Origin: Nocardioides antri
Lineage (GTDB): Bacteria; Actinomycetota; Actinomycetes; Propionibacteriales; Nocardioidaceae
DNA length: 64,000 bases
Assembly (NCBI RefSeq): GCF_008373765.1
Contig: NZ_VUJW01000009.1
Location: 155,140 to 219,139, forward strand
Reading direction: 5' to 3'
The first letter of the stretch is position 1; every line of letters starts with the position of its first letter. Below are positions 43,916 through 52,904 of the stretch, one piece after another. The notes under the pieces were generated by a model. It ran no database searches and was not told the DNA's origin. It was given only the letters and a program-made list of their open reading frames with translations. Position numbers and translations under genes: made by a program.

Positions 43916-46900
43916 CAGGCGGACTCTTGGCGGAGCCGCTGGCTGATGACGGTCGAGACGCCGTCGCCGCGCATCGTGACGCCGTAGAGCGCGTCGCCGA
44001 CCTCCATCGTGCGCTTCTGGTGGGTGATCACCAGGAGCTGGGAGTTCTCGCGCAGCTCCTCGTAGATCTCCAGCAGCCGCCCGAGGTTGACGTCATCGAG
44101 AGCTGCCTCGACCTCGTCGAGGATGTAGAAGGGCGAGGGGCGTGCCTTGAACAGGGCGACGAGGAACGCGACCGCGACCAGCGACCGCTCGCCGCCGGAC
44201 AGCAGCGACAGCCGCTTGACCTTCTTGCCCGGAGGCCGGGCCTCGACCTCGACGCCGGTCGTCAGCATGTTCGACGGGTCGGTGAGCACCAGCCGGCCCT
44301 CGCCGCCCGGGAAGAGGCGCGAGAAGGTCTGGTCGAACGCCTTGCTGACGTCGGCGTAGGCCTGGGTGAAGACCTGCTCGACCCGGGCGTCGACGTCCTT
44401 GACGATGTCGAGGAGGTCCTTGCGCGTGGCCTTGAGGTCCTCGAGCTGCTCGGTGAGGAACTTGTGGCGCTCCTCCATCGCGGTGAACTCCTCGAGCGCC
44501 AGCGGGTTGACCTTGCCGAGCATGGTCAGCGCCCGCTCGGCCGAGCGCAGCCGCTTCACCTGCTCGTCCCGCACGAAGGGCACGGTGCGCTGCGCGGCCT
44601 CGGCGGCCTCCTCGAGGGTCTCCCCCTCGGCGGGGACCTCCCACACCGGCACGGGCTGGTCGGGGCCGTACTCGGCGACCAGTACGTCGGCCTCGATGCC
44701 GAGCTCGTCGAGCGCCTTCGCCTCGATCTGGTCGATCCGCATCCGCTGCTGCGCGCGGGCCATCTCGTCGCGGTGGACCGAGCTGACCAGCTCGTCGTGC
44801 TCGCGGCCGAGCTCGCGCAACCGGCCGCGCACGGCCATCAGCTCCTGCTCGCGGCCGCGACGGGACTCCTCGACCTCCTGGCGCGCGCGCATCCCCCGGT
44901 CGATGGAGACCTCGAGCCGGCCGAGCACGTAGGACACCGCCGTGGCGACGGCCCGTCCGGCCCGGCCCTCCCGCAGCAGCCGCTCGCGTCGCTCGGCCGC
45001 GCGGGCCCGTGCCTGGCGCTCCGCCTCGGCGGCCCTGCGGATCTGGTCGACCCGCCCGTGGAGCGCGCGCCCGCGCTCCTCGGAGGTGCGCAGCGCGAGC
45101 CGCGCCTCCATCTCGGTCTGGCGGGCGCCGCGTGCCGCCTGGACGAGCCGCTCCTGCTCGGCGGTGTCGGGCTCCTCGTCGCCGGTGTCCTCGGCCGACG
45201 CCAGCCGCTCCTCCAGCTCCGCGATGCCCGCCGCTGCCTGCGTGCGGGCAGCCTCGGCCTGGGCGATCGCCTCGGCGAGCCGCTCCGCCTCCGCCCGCGC
45301 CGACCGGGCGGCCGAGCCGTGCTGGCCCAGCTCCTCGGCCACCGCGGCCAGGGTGGCATCGGACTCGTGCAGCTTGGCCAGGGCGACGTCGGCGCGCCGC
45401 TTCGCCTCCTCGCGCTCGGCCTCGAGCCGCGCCAGGTCGAACCCGAGCCGCTCGCTGGCGGCGACCGCCTCGGCGAGGGACGCGGTCGCCTCGTCGACGG
45501 CAGCCTGGATCTCGATCAGGCTCTGCTGCTCGTGGGAGCCGCCGGCAGCGAAGTGGGAGCCGAGCAGGTCGCCGTCGCGGGTGACCGCGACCAGGTCCGG
45601 GAGGTCGGCGACCAGGCTGCGGGCCGCGGCGAGGTCGTCGACGACGACCGTCTTGTGGAGCAGACGGGTCAACGCTCCGCGGACCTCGGTCGGGCAGTCG
45701 ACGACGTCGACGGCGTACGACGTGCCGCCGGGCAGTGCCGGCCAGCCGTCCCGGTCGACCGCGCCTCCGCCGAGCAGCAGGCCGGCGCGGCCGAGGTCTT
45801 CGGACTTGAGGTGGCTGATGGCGGCCACAGCGGCGTCGGCGTCGGTCACCGCGACCGCGTCGGCGGCAGCGCCGAGGGCACTGGCGACGGCGGCCTCGTA
45901 GCCGGACCGCACGCTCACCAGCGCGGCGACCGAGCCGAGCAGCCCGGACAGCGTGTCGGAGGCGGCGAGCAGGGCGCCCGCGCCGTCCTTGCGGGCCAGG
46001 CCGAGCTCGAGCGCCTCCTTGCGGGCACCGAGCGCGGACTTGTCGCGATCGGCCTGCTGGGCCTCCTCGCGGGTCTTGGCGAGCCGCTCGTCGATGTCCT
46101 CGAGCGCCGCGACCGCGGCCTCGTGCTCGGCGTCCAGGCCCTCCTCACCGGCGTCGAGGCCGGCGACCCTCGTCTCGAGGGCGGTGAAGTCGTGGTGGGC
46201 GCGCTCGGCGCGGGTGAGGGCGTCCGCGCGGGCGGCCTGGAGGCGGCCCATCTCCTCCTCGGCCGCGGTCGCGCGGGAGCGCAGCGCGTTGACCTGGCCG
46301 TGGAGGCGCGCAAGACCCTCGCGACGGTCCGCGGCAGCGCGGAGCAGGCCGGCGACCCGGCGCTCCTCGTGGGCGGCGGCGTCCTCGGCGGCCTTGCGAG
46401 CGTCCACCGCCTGCTCGAGGGCTGCCTGCTGCTCGGCCACCAGGGCGAGGATCTCGGCCTCCTGCTCGGCCAGCCGGTCCGCCTCGGCGTCGAGCTCGTC
46501 GGGGTCCCTCCCCTGCTCGGTCTCGGCCTCCTGCACGCCGGCGGCGTTGCGGACCCGCTCGACGGCCAGGCTCTGGGTGCCGCGGAGCCGCTCCCGGAGC
46601 GCGCCGAGGGAGGAGAGCGTCTCCTGCGCCGCCGAGAGCGCCGGCAGGTCCTCCCGCAGGGCCTCCTCCAGGGCGGCCTCGCGCTCGCGGGTGATGGCGG
46701 TCTCCTGCTCGACCTCCTCGCGGCGGGCGACCAGGACGCTCTCGTCGGCCAGCTCCTGCTCGAGGGCGGTGCGGGCTGCGACCAGGTCGTCGGCGAGGAT
46801 CCGCGCCTTGGCGTCGCGGACGTCGGCCTGCACGCTGGCGGCCCGGCGGGCGACCTCGGCCTGCCGGCCCAGCGGCTTGAGCTGCCGGCGGATCTCGCTC

Positions 46901-47484
46901 AGCAGGTCGTTGAGGCGGGTCAGGTTGCCGTCGGTCGAGTCGAGCTTGCGGAGCGCCTTCTCCTTGCGCTTGCGGTGCTTGAGGACGCCGGCGGCCTCCT
47001 CGATGAACCCGCGCCGGTCCTCCGGGGTGGCGTGCAGGATCGTGTCGAGCTGGCCCTGGCCGACGATGACGTGCATCTCGCGGCCGATGCCGGAGTCGCT
47101 CAGCAGCTCCTGCACGTCGAGCAGCCGGCAGGGGGTCCCGTTGATGGCGTACTCCGAGCCGCCGGTCCGGAACATCGTCCGGCTGATCGTCACCTCGGAG
47201 TAGTCGATCGGGAGCGCGCCGTCGGAGTTGTCGATCGTCAGCATCACCTCGGCGCGGCCGAGGGGCGGGCGGCCCGACGTACCGGCGAAGATGACGTCCT
47301 CCATCTTGCCGCCGCGCAGGCTCTTGGCGCCTTGCTCGCCCATCACCCAGGCGAGGGCGTCGACGACGTTGGACTTGCCGGAGCCGTTGGGCCCGACGAT
47401 GCAGGTGATGCCCGGCTCCAACCGCAGCGTGGTCGCCGATGCGAAGGACTTGAACCCCTTGAGGGTCAGGCTCTTCAGGTACAC
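43915..47484 (-). CDS. smc: Chromosome segregation ATPase SMC
   Basis: A 1189-residue structural maintenance of chromosomes protein. Walker A GPNGSGKSN begins at residue 31. A long Glu/Ala/Arg coiled coil flanks a hinge (about 500-660, AGALLAASDTLSGLLGSVAALV). The C-terminal head has the signature LSGGERSLVAVAF (from 1095) and Walker B FYILDE (1119-1124). Start at GTG 47484 (VYLKSLTLKGFKSFA) with AAGGGAGCC upstream. Partners ScpA/ScpB are not in the window. It would normally be followed by ftsY but is followed here by a thioesterase and the sulfo-glycan island. Confidence 0.98.
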   Translation of the reverse strand: MYLKSLTLKGFKSFASATTLRLEPGITCIVGPNGSGKSNVVDALAWVMGEQGAKSLRGGKMEDVIFAGTSGRPPLGRAEVMLTIDNSDGALPIDYSEVTISRTMFRTGGSEYAINGTPCRLLDVQELLSDSGIGREMHVIVGQGQLDTILHATPEDRRGFIEEAAGVLKHRKRKEKALRKLDSTDGNLTRLNDLLSEIRRQLKPLGRQAEVARRAASVQADVRDAKARILADDLVAARTALEQELADESVLVARREEVEQETAITREREAALEEALREDLPALSAAQETLSSLGALRERLRGTQSLAVERVRNAAGVQEAETEQGRDPDELDAEADRLAEQEAEILALVAEQQAALEQAVDARKAAEDAAAHEERRVAGLLRAAADRREGLARLHGQVNALRSRATAAEEEMGRLQAARADALTRAERAHHDFTALETRVAGLDAGEEGLDAEHEAAVAALEDIDERLAKTREEAQQADRDKSALGARKEALELGLARKDGAGALLAASDTLSGLLGSVAALVSVRSGYEAAVASALGAAADAVAVTDADAAVAAISHLKSEDLGRAGLLLGGGAVDRDGWPALPGGTSYAVDVVDCPTEVRGALTRLLHKTVVVDDLAAARSLVADLPDLVAVTRDGDLLGSHFAAGGSHEQQSLIEIQAAVDEATASLAEAVAASERLGFDLARLEAEREEAKRRADVALAKLHESDATLAAVAEELGQHGSAARSARAEAERLAEAIAQAEAARTQAAAGIAELEERLASAEDTGDEEPDTAEQERLVQAARGARQTEMEARLALRTSEERGRALHGRVDQIRRAAEAERQARARAAERRERLLREGRAGRAVATAVSYVLGRLEVSIDRGMRARQEVEESRRGREQELMAVRGRLRELGREHDELVSSVHRDEMARAQQRMRIDQIEAKALDELGIEADVLVAEYGPDQPVPVWEVPAEGETLEEAAEAAQRTVPFVRDEQVKRLRSAERALTMLGKVNPLALEEFTAMEERHKFLTEQLEDLKATRKDLLDIVKDVDARVEQVFTQAYADVSKAFDQTFSRLFPGGEGRLVLTDPSNMLTTGVEVEARPPGKKVKRLSLLSGGERSLVAVAFLVALFKARPSPFYILDEVEAALDDVNLGRLLEIYEELRENSQLLVITHQKRTMEVGDALYGVTMRGDGVSTVISQRLRQESA

Positions 47485-47585
47485 CCAGGCTCCCTTGATC
47501 GGACGGTCACGGCCAACGCGGCGCATCGGATCCTGTCAGGTGACCCGGTGCGCGCCGTCGCGGGGGAAGCTCGGCGGTCCTCAGC

Positions 47586-48839
47586 CTACCGGTCCGCCTC
47601 CGCCGACCTGCGGATCTCCTCGTCGGCGTGGGCGATCCGGCCGAGCTCCCCCCACAGGCAGGCCAGGATCAGCCCGGAGCCGACGAAGCCGAACCAGTAC
47701 GGCGCCGTGACGCCCCACTGCTTCGCGATGAGACCGCCGAGCGCGGACCCGGCCACGACGCCGCCCATCATGAAGATCACGTAGACGCTCGCCACCCGCC
47801 CCTGCAGCTCGTCGGGCACCGCCCGCTGGCGGACGCTGCTCGCGGTGGCGCCCCAGTACGACTCGTGGATGCCGAAGAGCAGCAGGATGCCGCCGGCGAC
47901 GACCGCGGACGACGTCCAGGCCAGGGTGAGATGGGTGAGCGTCTCGAGCAGGAGACCCCACCGCATGATGTTGCGGATCGCCACATGGCGCTCCAGCCAG
48001 CCGTACGACGCCGCGCCGATCACGCCGCCGACCGCGGTCGCGGTCAGCAGCGCGCCGTAGCCTCCGGGCCCGAGCCCGAGCCGCTCCTGCGCGTAGTAGA
48101 CGAGGACCGCGAACGCGGCGCCGTACGTCACGTTGAAGGTGACGATCTGGAGGTTGAGGGCGCGCATCGCCGGGTGCCGCATCGACCACCGGAAGCCCTC
48201 GACGATGTCCTGGAGGACGTGGGTGCCCTCGCGGGACCGCTCGACCGGCGGCAACAGGATCCGGGCGAAGAGCAGCGCGCCGAACGCCATGCACACCAGC
48301 TGGGCGACGAACGGCCACACGACGCCGGCGGTGAAGAGCGCCGCGCCGATGGGCGGCCCGGCGAGACGGTTGATGCCCATGAAGCCGAACTGGAACCGCG
48401 CGTTGGCGACGCCGAGATCGGACCGCGGCACGATCATCGGCAGCACCGTCGTGTGCGCGCCGTCGGCGAAGGTCTCCAGGGTGGCGATGACGAACAGCGC
48501 CGCCAGCAGGACCCCGATGTCGACGCGGTCGGTGGCGATGAGAGCGACCAGCCCGACGAGCACCACCGCGCGCCCGATGTCGCCGGTCAGCACCATCAGG
48601 CGGCGGTCGAGCCGGTCGGCCAGCGCCCCGGCGAGCAGCCCGAAGAGGAAGGGCGGGGTCCACTGCGCGACCGCCGCCATCGCGATCAGCCGCGGGTCGT
48701 CGGTCAGCGAGGCGACGAGGAGCGGGCCGGCTGCGACGGCGATGCCGTCGCCGAGGTTCGACATCCAGCTGGACGCCAGCATCCACCGGAACCTCGGACC
48801 GAGCCGAGCCGGGACGACTGCGTCGAGGATGCGTCCCAC
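47586..48839 (-). CDS. MFS transporter (EntS/MFS_3-like exporter)
   Basis: A 417-residue protein with about 12 transmembrane helices and the MFS motif A variant GALADRLDRRLMV between helices 2 and 3. It resembles the EntS/MFS_3 group of drug or siderophore exporters, but the substrate cannot be predicted. The GTG start follows TAGCGT (48854-48849) by nine bases, so the transcript may be leaderless. It lies upstream of smc on the same strand with a 101-base gap. Confidence 0.85.
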   Translation of the reverse strand: MGRILDAVVPARLGPRFRWMLASSWMSNLGDGIAVAAGPLLVASLTDDPRLIAMAAVAQWTPPFLFGLLAGALADRLDRRLMVLTGDIGRAVVLVGLVALIATDRVDIGVLLAALFVIATLETFADGAHTTVLPMIVPRSDLGVANARFQFGFMGINRLAGPPIGAALFTAGVVWPFVAQLVCMAFGALLFARILLPPVERSREGTHVLQDIVEGFRWSMRHPAMRALNLQIVTFNVTYGAAFAVLVYYAQERLGLGPGGYGALLTATAVGGVIGAASYGWLERHVAIRNIMRWGLLLETLTHLTLAWTSSAVVAGGILLLFGIHESYWGATASSVRQRAVPDELQGRVASVYVIFMMGGVVAGSALGGLIAKQWGVTAPYWFGFVGSGLILACLWGELGRIAHADEEIRRSAEADR

Positions 48840-48916
48840 GAGACGGGGACGCTAGTCCGTGGCGGTGTCAGGGCGCCATCGATTTCCGCCGACGGCGGAG
48901 AGAGAACGAGCCGGAC

Positions 48917-49117
48917 TCAGGCCGGCTGCATCTCCTGCGCCGTGTCGCCGGTGAGGATCTCGGCCGCCCGGGCCGACATCAACTTGTCGTTCTCCTCGCT
49001 GAGACGGAGGACGAGGGACTCCAGCTCGGCCACCCGGTTGCGCAGCCGAGCATTCTCGACGGCGAGTCGGGGGTCGCGGAGGTCGCTGTTCAGGTGCCCG
49101 ATCAGCGCCTTGGCCAT
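48917..49117 (-). CDS. Small coiled-coil protein of unknown function
   Basis: A 66-residue protein, mostly one heptad-repeat helix (DPRLAVENARLRNRVAELESLVLRLSEENDKL). The opening MAKALIGH is a recurrent actinobacterial small-protein signature that I recognise but cannot assign a role. The ATG at 49117 has GGAAGG upstream, and the longer frame to 49180 is unlikely. It lies downstream of mutM on the same strand. Confidence 0.72.
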   Translation of the reverse strand: MAKALIGHLNSDLRDPRLAVENARLRNRVAELESLVLRLSEENDKLMSARAAEILTGDTAQEMQPA

Positions 49118-49195
49118 GAAGTGAGCCTTCCGGTGGGAAACGCGTGGACCCGGTTCCCGGGCCGTCTCCAAGAGTCCCACTTCCGGGCGCTCGGG

Positions 49196-50146
49196 TCAAA
49201 CCCGGCGGACCGTCTTCGGGAGCCGCGGAACGGGCTGGCAGCGGGGGCAGAAGAAGGAGGACCGGTTCATGAAAGCGACCCGGCGGATCGGCGTACCGCA
49301 GCGCCCGCAGGGCACGCCCTCCTGGCCGTATGCCGACAGGCTGCGGTCGAAGTAGCCGGACTCGCCGTTGACGTTGACGTAGAGCGCGTCGAAGGACGTG
49401 CCGCCCTGTCCGAGGGCCTCGGTCAGCACGTCGCGGACGTGCCCCAGGAGCTCGACGACCTGGCCGCGCCGCAGCCGGTGGCCGGGTCGGTCGCCGTGGA
49501 GCCGCGCCCGCCACAGCGCCTCGTCGGCGTAGATGTTGCCGACACCGGAGACCAGCCCCTGGTCGAGGAGCAGCCGCTTGATGCCGGCCTCCCGCCTCCG
49601 GACCCGTACGACGAACGTCTCGTCGTCGAACTCCGGGTCGAGCGGGTCACGGGCGATGTGAGCGATCTCCGGCGGGAGCTCGGCTCCCCCGGCCGACACC
49701 AGGAGGCCGCCGAACATGCGCTGGTCGACGAAGCGGAGCTCGGCGGGGCGTGGAATACCCGGTCGACCGGGTATTCCACGGGTTGTCGGCTGTTGCAGAG
49801 GCGGACAACCCGCGGAAACAGCGGACAACCCTCCCCCCTCAAGCACGAACCGCACCCGCAGGTGCCGCTCGTCGGGCGCGCCGGCCCGCTGCACCAGCAT
49901 CTGGCCGCTCATCCCGAGGTGGCCGAGGAGGGCGTCGCCGCTGTCGAGCGGGAGCCAGAAGTACTTGCCGCGGCGGCGGGCGGCCCCGACCCGGCGGCCG
50001 GTCAGCACGGCGGCGAACCCCGCGGGGCCGCGGGGGTCGCGCCGGACGGGGCGCGGGTGGAGCACCTCGACCGCGTCGATCCGGGCGCCCAGAACGTGGC
50101 GCTCCAGGCCGGCGCGGACGACCTCGACCTCGGGCAGCTCGGGCAC
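49196..50146 (-). CDS. mutM: Formamidopyrimidine-DNA glycosylase MutM/Fpg with an in-frame insertion
   Basis: Base-excision repair enzyme that removes 8-oxoguanine. The 316-residue protein has catalytic P2/E3 ([14 protein letters not shown]), the lysine of RRGKYFW, H2TH helix region ([20 protein letters not shown]) and the C-terminal zinc finger (CGRCG...CPRCQ). Between FVLEGG and [13 protein letters not shown] lie about 30 extra residues ([20 protein letters not shown]...) encoded by a palindromic element (49749-49830) and absent from ordinary Fpg. The insertion lies in a loop between strands and probably leaves activity intact. The start follows rnc by ten bases. Confidence 0.95.
   Translation of the reverse strand: MPELPEVEVVRAGLERHVLGARIDAVEVLHPRPVRRDPRGPAGFAAVLTGRRVGAARRRGKYFWLPLDSGDALLGHLGMSGQMLVQRAGAPDERHLRVRFVLEGGGLSAVSAGCPPLQQPTTRGIPGRPGIPRPAELRFVDQRMFGGLLVSAGGAELPPEIAHIARDPLDPEFDDETFVVRVRRREAGIKRLLLDQGLVSGVGNIYADEALWRARLHGDRPGHRLRRGQVVELLGHVRDVLTEALGQGGTSFDALYVNVNGESGYFDRSLSAYGQEGVPCGRCGTPIRRVAFMNRSSFFCPRCQPVPRLPKTVRRV
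49749..49830. repeat. Palindromic mini-element inserted in frame in mutM
   Basis: 49749-49780 is a perfect 32-bp palindrome with GGAATACCC and GGGTATTCC arms around GGTCGACC. Next to it, GGTTGTCGGCTGTTGC (49781-49796) pairs imperfectly with 49815-49830, and GCGGACAACC is directly repeated at 49801-49810 and 49821-49830. The whole element codes for about 27-30 residues without a stop in the mutM frame, resembling the coding palindromic elements known from Rickettsia. No transposase and no other copy in this window. Confidence 0.8.
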
Positions 50147-50156
50147 GCGGCGCCCG

Positions 50157-50873
50157 TCAGTCGGTGGCGTCGGCGGGCGTGGACACCGCGGTGAAGATCT
50201 CGCCGTAGGCGGTCTCGGCGGCGCCCTGCTCGGCTTCCTTCTTGGAGCGGCCGGTGCCGTTGCCGTAGAGCTTGTCGGCGACCCGGACCTGGGCGGTGAA
50301 CGTCTTGGCGTGGTCGGGGCCGTCGTCCTGGATGACGTACTCAGGCACGCCGAGGCTGTGCTCGGCCGCGAGCTCCTGGAGCGACGTCTTCCAGTCGAGC
50401 CCGGCGCCCATGGCGGAGGCGGCCTCGAGGAGCGGGTCGAAGAGCAGGTGGACGACCTGCGCGGAGGTCTCCATGCCGGCGCTGAGGTGCACAGCGCCGA
50501 TCACGGCCTCGACCGTGTCGGACAGGATCGAGGCCTTCTCGCGGCCGCCGGTGGTCTCCTCACCGCGGCCGAGCTTGATGTACTGCCCGAGGCCGATCTT
50601 GCGGGCCACCTCGGCCAGCGCGCGGGCGTTGACGACAGCCGCCCGGAGCTTGGCCAGCCGGCCCTCGGAGAGGTCCGGGTGGGCTCGGTAGAGCGTCTCG
50701 GTGACGACGACGCCGAGCACCGAGTCGCCCAGGAACTCCAGGCGCTCGTTGGTCGGCAGGCCGCCGTTCTCGTAGGCGTACGACCGGTGCGTCAGGGCGC
50801 GGTCGAGCAGCTCGGGGTCGAGCTCAGGATCCCCGAGCGCACGACGGAGGTCGTCGTAGGCGCTGATGGCCAG
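50157..50873 (-). CDS. rnc: Ribonuclease III, apparently with a non-ATG/GTG/TTG start
   Basis: Double-stranded-RNA endonuclease of rRNA processing. The signature [13 protein letters not shown] (42-54), the second catalytic segment [15 protein letters not shown] and a C-terminal dsRBD ([41 protein letters not shown]) are all present. Between the upstream stop (50883-50885) and the signature there is no ATG, GTG or TTG. The first canonical codon, GTG 50720, would remove the catalytic motif. CTG at 50873-50871 ([19 protein letters not shown]) is the most plausible start, giving 238 residues. ATC at 50867 is the alternative. Gene order yceD-rpmF-rnc-mutM is standard. Confidence 0.88.
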   Translation of the reverse strand: MAISAYDDLRRALGDPELDPELLDRALTHRSYAYENGGLPTNERLEFLGDSVLGVVVTETLYRAHPDLSEGRLAKLRAAVVNARALAEVARKIGLGQYIKLGRGEETTGGREKASILSDTVEAVIGAVHLSAGMETSAQVVHLLFDPLLEAASAMGAGLDWKTSLQELAAEHSLGVPEYVIQDDGPDHAKTFTAQVRVADKLYGNGTGRSKKEAEQGAAETAYGEIFTAVSTPADATD

Positions 50874-50896
50874 GTGCCTGGGTCAGGCGAGCTGGA

Positions 50897-51082
50897 TCAG
50901 AGGACCTGGCGGCGGTCGGCCTTGGCGCCGTACTGGCCGCACGTGCCGCACGCACGGTGCGGGAGGTGCTTCGCACCGCAGGCCGGGTTGGCGCAGGTCA
51001 CCAGCGTGGGGGCGACAGCCTTCCACTGCGAGCGACGGTGCCGCGTGTTGCTGCGCGACATCTTCCGCTTCGGAACAGCCAC
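50897..51082 (-). CDS. rpmF: 50S ribosomal protein L32
   Basis: A 61-residue L32: [20 protein letters not shown] is diagnostic, followed by a zinc-ribbon with four Cys ([20 protein letters not shown]), so this is the zinc-binding C+ form. The GTG start has GAGGAG upstream. It lies between yceD and rnc, as usual. Confidence 0.97.
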   Translation of the reverse strand: MAVPKRKMSRSNTRHRRSQWKAVAPTLVTCANPACGAKHLPHRACGTCGQYGAKADRRQVL

Positions 51083-51106
51083 TGTCTTCTCCTCGTGTGT
51101 GTCCGA

Positions 51107-51128
51107 CCGGCCCCCTTGTGGAGGCCGG
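51107..51128 (-). other. Short hairpin between yceD and rpmF
   Basis: CCGGCC (51107-51112) pairs with GGCCGG (51123-51128) around a ten-base loop in the 69-base gap, with partial extension outward. It may modulate relative expression of yceD and the ribosomal protein gene. No U-tract. Confidence 0.3.
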
Positions 51129-51151
51129 ACGGTTCGCCGTGTCTTGTGGGC

Positions 51152-51712
51152 TTAGTTCAGGTCGTCGTTCTTGAGCTCGGCCAGCGCCGACCAGCGGGGA
51201 TCCACGGCCGCGTCGTGTGTGTGGTCCGGGTCATCGGCCAGGCGGGCCCCGCACTCGGGGCACAACCCGGGACAATCCGGCTGGCACAGCGGCTGGAACG
51301 GCAGTGCGAGCACCACCGCGTCCCGCAGGAGCGGCTCGAGGTCGACCAGGTCGTCCTCGAGTCTGCTGGTCTCGTCGTCCTCCTCGGAGTCACCCCGCTC
51401 ACCGTGCCGAGTGTCGTCGTACACGAACAGCTCCTGGAACGTCACCTCGATGTCCTCGTGGATCGGCTCCAGGCACCGCGCGCACTCGCCCTCGACCACG
51501 GCCTTCGCCGTGCCGGTGACCAGGACTCCCTCCATGACCGCCTCGATCCGCAGGTCGAGCTCGACCGGCGAACCTTCGGGGACAGAGAGGACTTCGATGC
51601 CCAGATCTGCCGGGGCCGGGGCCGTGAGCGTCATTTCCCGCTGGGACCCCGGGCGGCGGCCGAGCTCGCGAGTATCGAGCACGAGCGGCGCTCTCGGGTC
51701 CAGGCTGGTCAT
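51152..51712 (-). CDS. yceD: YceD/DUF177 family protein
   Basis: A 186-residue DUF177 protein, a family linked with 23S rRNA accumulation and always near rpmF. Landmarks: PLVLDTRELGRRPGSQ, VSGTAKA-type core (GVLVTGTAKAVVEGECARCLEP), an acidic middle stretch (GERGDSEEDDETS), and the C-terminal DAVVLALPFQPLCQPDCPGLCPECG with Cys that may bind metal. The ATG at 51712 follows GGGAGTG. The GTG at 51733 is a less likely start. Confidence 0.92.
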   Translation of the reverse strand: MTSLDPRAPLVLDTRELGRRPGSQREMTLTAPAPADLGIEVLSVPEGSPVELDLRIEAVMEGVLVTGTAKAVVEGECARCLEPIHEDIEVTFQELFVYDDTRHGERGDSEEDDETSRLEDDLVDLEPLLRDAVVLALPFQPLCQPDCPGLCPECGARLADDPDHTHDAAVDPRWSALAELKNDDLN

Positions 51713-51799
51713 GGGCACTCCCGGTCCGGACACAACAGATCAGCGAGAAGCGTAACGGTCGGCACGGAGCCCGACCAAATCTGACGGCGGGCGCGACCC

Positions 51800-52303
51800 T
51801 CAGGCACCCGCCTGCCGCTCGGCGAGCCGCGCGGTGAGCCGCTCGAAGACGGCCTCGGGCACCAGCCCCGAGACGTCACCGCCGAACGACGCGACCTCCT
51901 TGACCAGGCTGGAGGAGACGAACGACATGCTCGGGTCGGTCATCAGGAACACCGTCTCCACGTCGGTGAGGTGGGCGTTCATCTGCGCCATCTGCAGCTC
52001 GTAGTCGTAGTCGCCGGAGCCGCGCAGGCCCTTCACGATCGCCTGGGCGTCGATCTCACGGCAGAAGTCGGTGACCAGGCCGGTGAACCCCTGGACCCGG
52101 ACGTTCGGCCACGGGGAGACGGCGTCGGCGATCATGTCGAGCCGTTCGTCGGAGCTGAACAGCCGGCTGGACGACTTGGCCTTCGACTTGTTGACCCCGA
52201 CGGCCACGACGACCTCGTCGAAGAGGGCCGACGCACGGCCGAAGATGTCGAGGTGACCGTTGGTCACCGGGTCGAACGAGCCGGGGCAGACAGCACGACG
52301 CAT
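51800..52303 (-). CDS. coaD: Phosphopantetheine adenylyltransferase
   Basis: Fourth step of coenzyme A synthesis: 4'-phosphopantetheine plus ATP gives dephospho-CoA. The 167-residue protein has CPGSFDPVTNGHLDIFGRA (the TxGH nucleotidyltransferase motif), VKGLRGSGDYDYELQMAQMN and MSFVSSSLVKEVASFGGDVSGLVP. The ATG is preceded by TACGGT with a six-base gap, consistent with a leaderless transcript starting within the rsmD-coaD junction. Confidence 0.98.
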   Translation of the reverse strand: MRRAVCPGSFDPVTNGHLDIFGRASALFDEVVVAVGVNKSKAKSSSRLFSSDERLDMIADAVSPWPNVRVQGFTGLVTDFCREIDAQAIVKGLRGSGDYDYELQMAQMNAHLTDVETVFLMTDPSMSFVSSSLVKEVASFGGDVSGLVPEAVFERLTARLAERQAGA

Positions 52304-52309
52304 GCCGCC

Positions 52310-52315
52310 ACCGTA
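52310..52315 (-). promoter_or_regulatory. Candidate -10 hexamer of leaderless coaD
   Basis: TACGGT on the minus strand, six bases from the coaD ATG, in the 16-base gap after rsmD. Confidence 0.4.
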
Positions 52316-52319
52316 GTGG

Positions 52320-52904
52320 CTACGAGAGGGGGCGCTCGCCAGCCGCCGCGTACCAGAGCGTGGTCTCTCCGTATTTCTTCCTCGCCTTCTTCCCGGGAAG
52401 CGGCACCACGCCCTCCGGCCAGGTCGGGGCCGGGCTCCGGGAGCCGCGTTCCACGACCACCAGCGCGTCCTCGGCCAGCCAGCGGTGGACGACGAGCAGA
52501 CCCAGCGCCTCCGCCAGGTCGGGCTCGCTCAGCGGGTACGGCGGGTCGAGGAACACCAGGTCGACCTCGGCCCACGCCGGCTGCGCGAGGAACGTCGCCA
52601 CGGGCTGGGCGACCACCTCGACGATGGACCCCAGGGTCGTGGCGTTGCGCTCGATCAGCTGCGCCGTGGACCGGTCGGCCTCCACCGCGATGACGTACGA
52701 CGCCCCGCGCGACGACGCCTCGAGGCCGATCGCGCCGGAGCCGGCGTACAGGTCGAGGACGCCGATCCGGTCCAGGACGCCGAAGTGCGCCTCGAGGGTC
52801 GAGAACAGTGCCTCTCGCACCCGGTCGCTGGTCGGGCGGGTGCCGTCGCCCTTCGGGGTCTCGATCCGGCGACCGCCGAAGTCCCCGCCGATGATGCGCG
52901 TCAT
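52320..52904 (-). CDS. rsmD: 16S rRNA (guanine966-N2)-methyltransferase RsmD
   Basis: SAM-dependent methyltransferase acting on G966 of 16S rRNA in the assembled 30S. The 194-residue protein has MTRIIGGDFGGRRIETPKGDGTRPTSDRVREALF, the SAM motif VLDLYAGSGAIGLEA and the catalytic LDPPYP. The start overlaps the recG stop (ATGA). Followed by coaD, as in most actinobacteria. Confidence 0.96.
   Translation of the reverse strand: MTRIIGGDFGGRRIETPKGDGTRPTSDRVREALFSTLEAHFGVLDRIGVLDLYAGSGAIGLEASSRGASYVIAVEADRSTAQLIERNATTLGSIVEVVAQPVATFLAQPAWAEVDLVFLDPPYPLSEPDLAEALGLLVVHRWLAEDALVVVERGSRSPAPTWPEGVVPLPGKKARKKYGETTLWYAAAGERPLS

Noticed and set aside
25600-43920. Attachment sites, tRNA or integrase at the island borders
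   Set aside because: No tRNA, direct repeat or integrase was found next to smc or ftsY. The only tyrosine recombinase is the core XerC at 1932-2882.
43927-47784. Plus-strand open frame of 1285 codons opposite smc
   Set aside because: Antisense to a well-supported smc. Long antisense frames are expected at this GC content, and no family motif is seen.
49749-49830. mutM insertion as an insertion sequence remnant
   Set aside because: Too short, no transposase fragment, and the mutM frame is intact. Better explained as a small palindromic repeat element.
50157-50720. RNase III starting at the GTG at 50720
   Set aside because: It would lack the [10 protein letters not shown] catalytic signature and the first helices, which are clearly encoded just upstream in the same frame.
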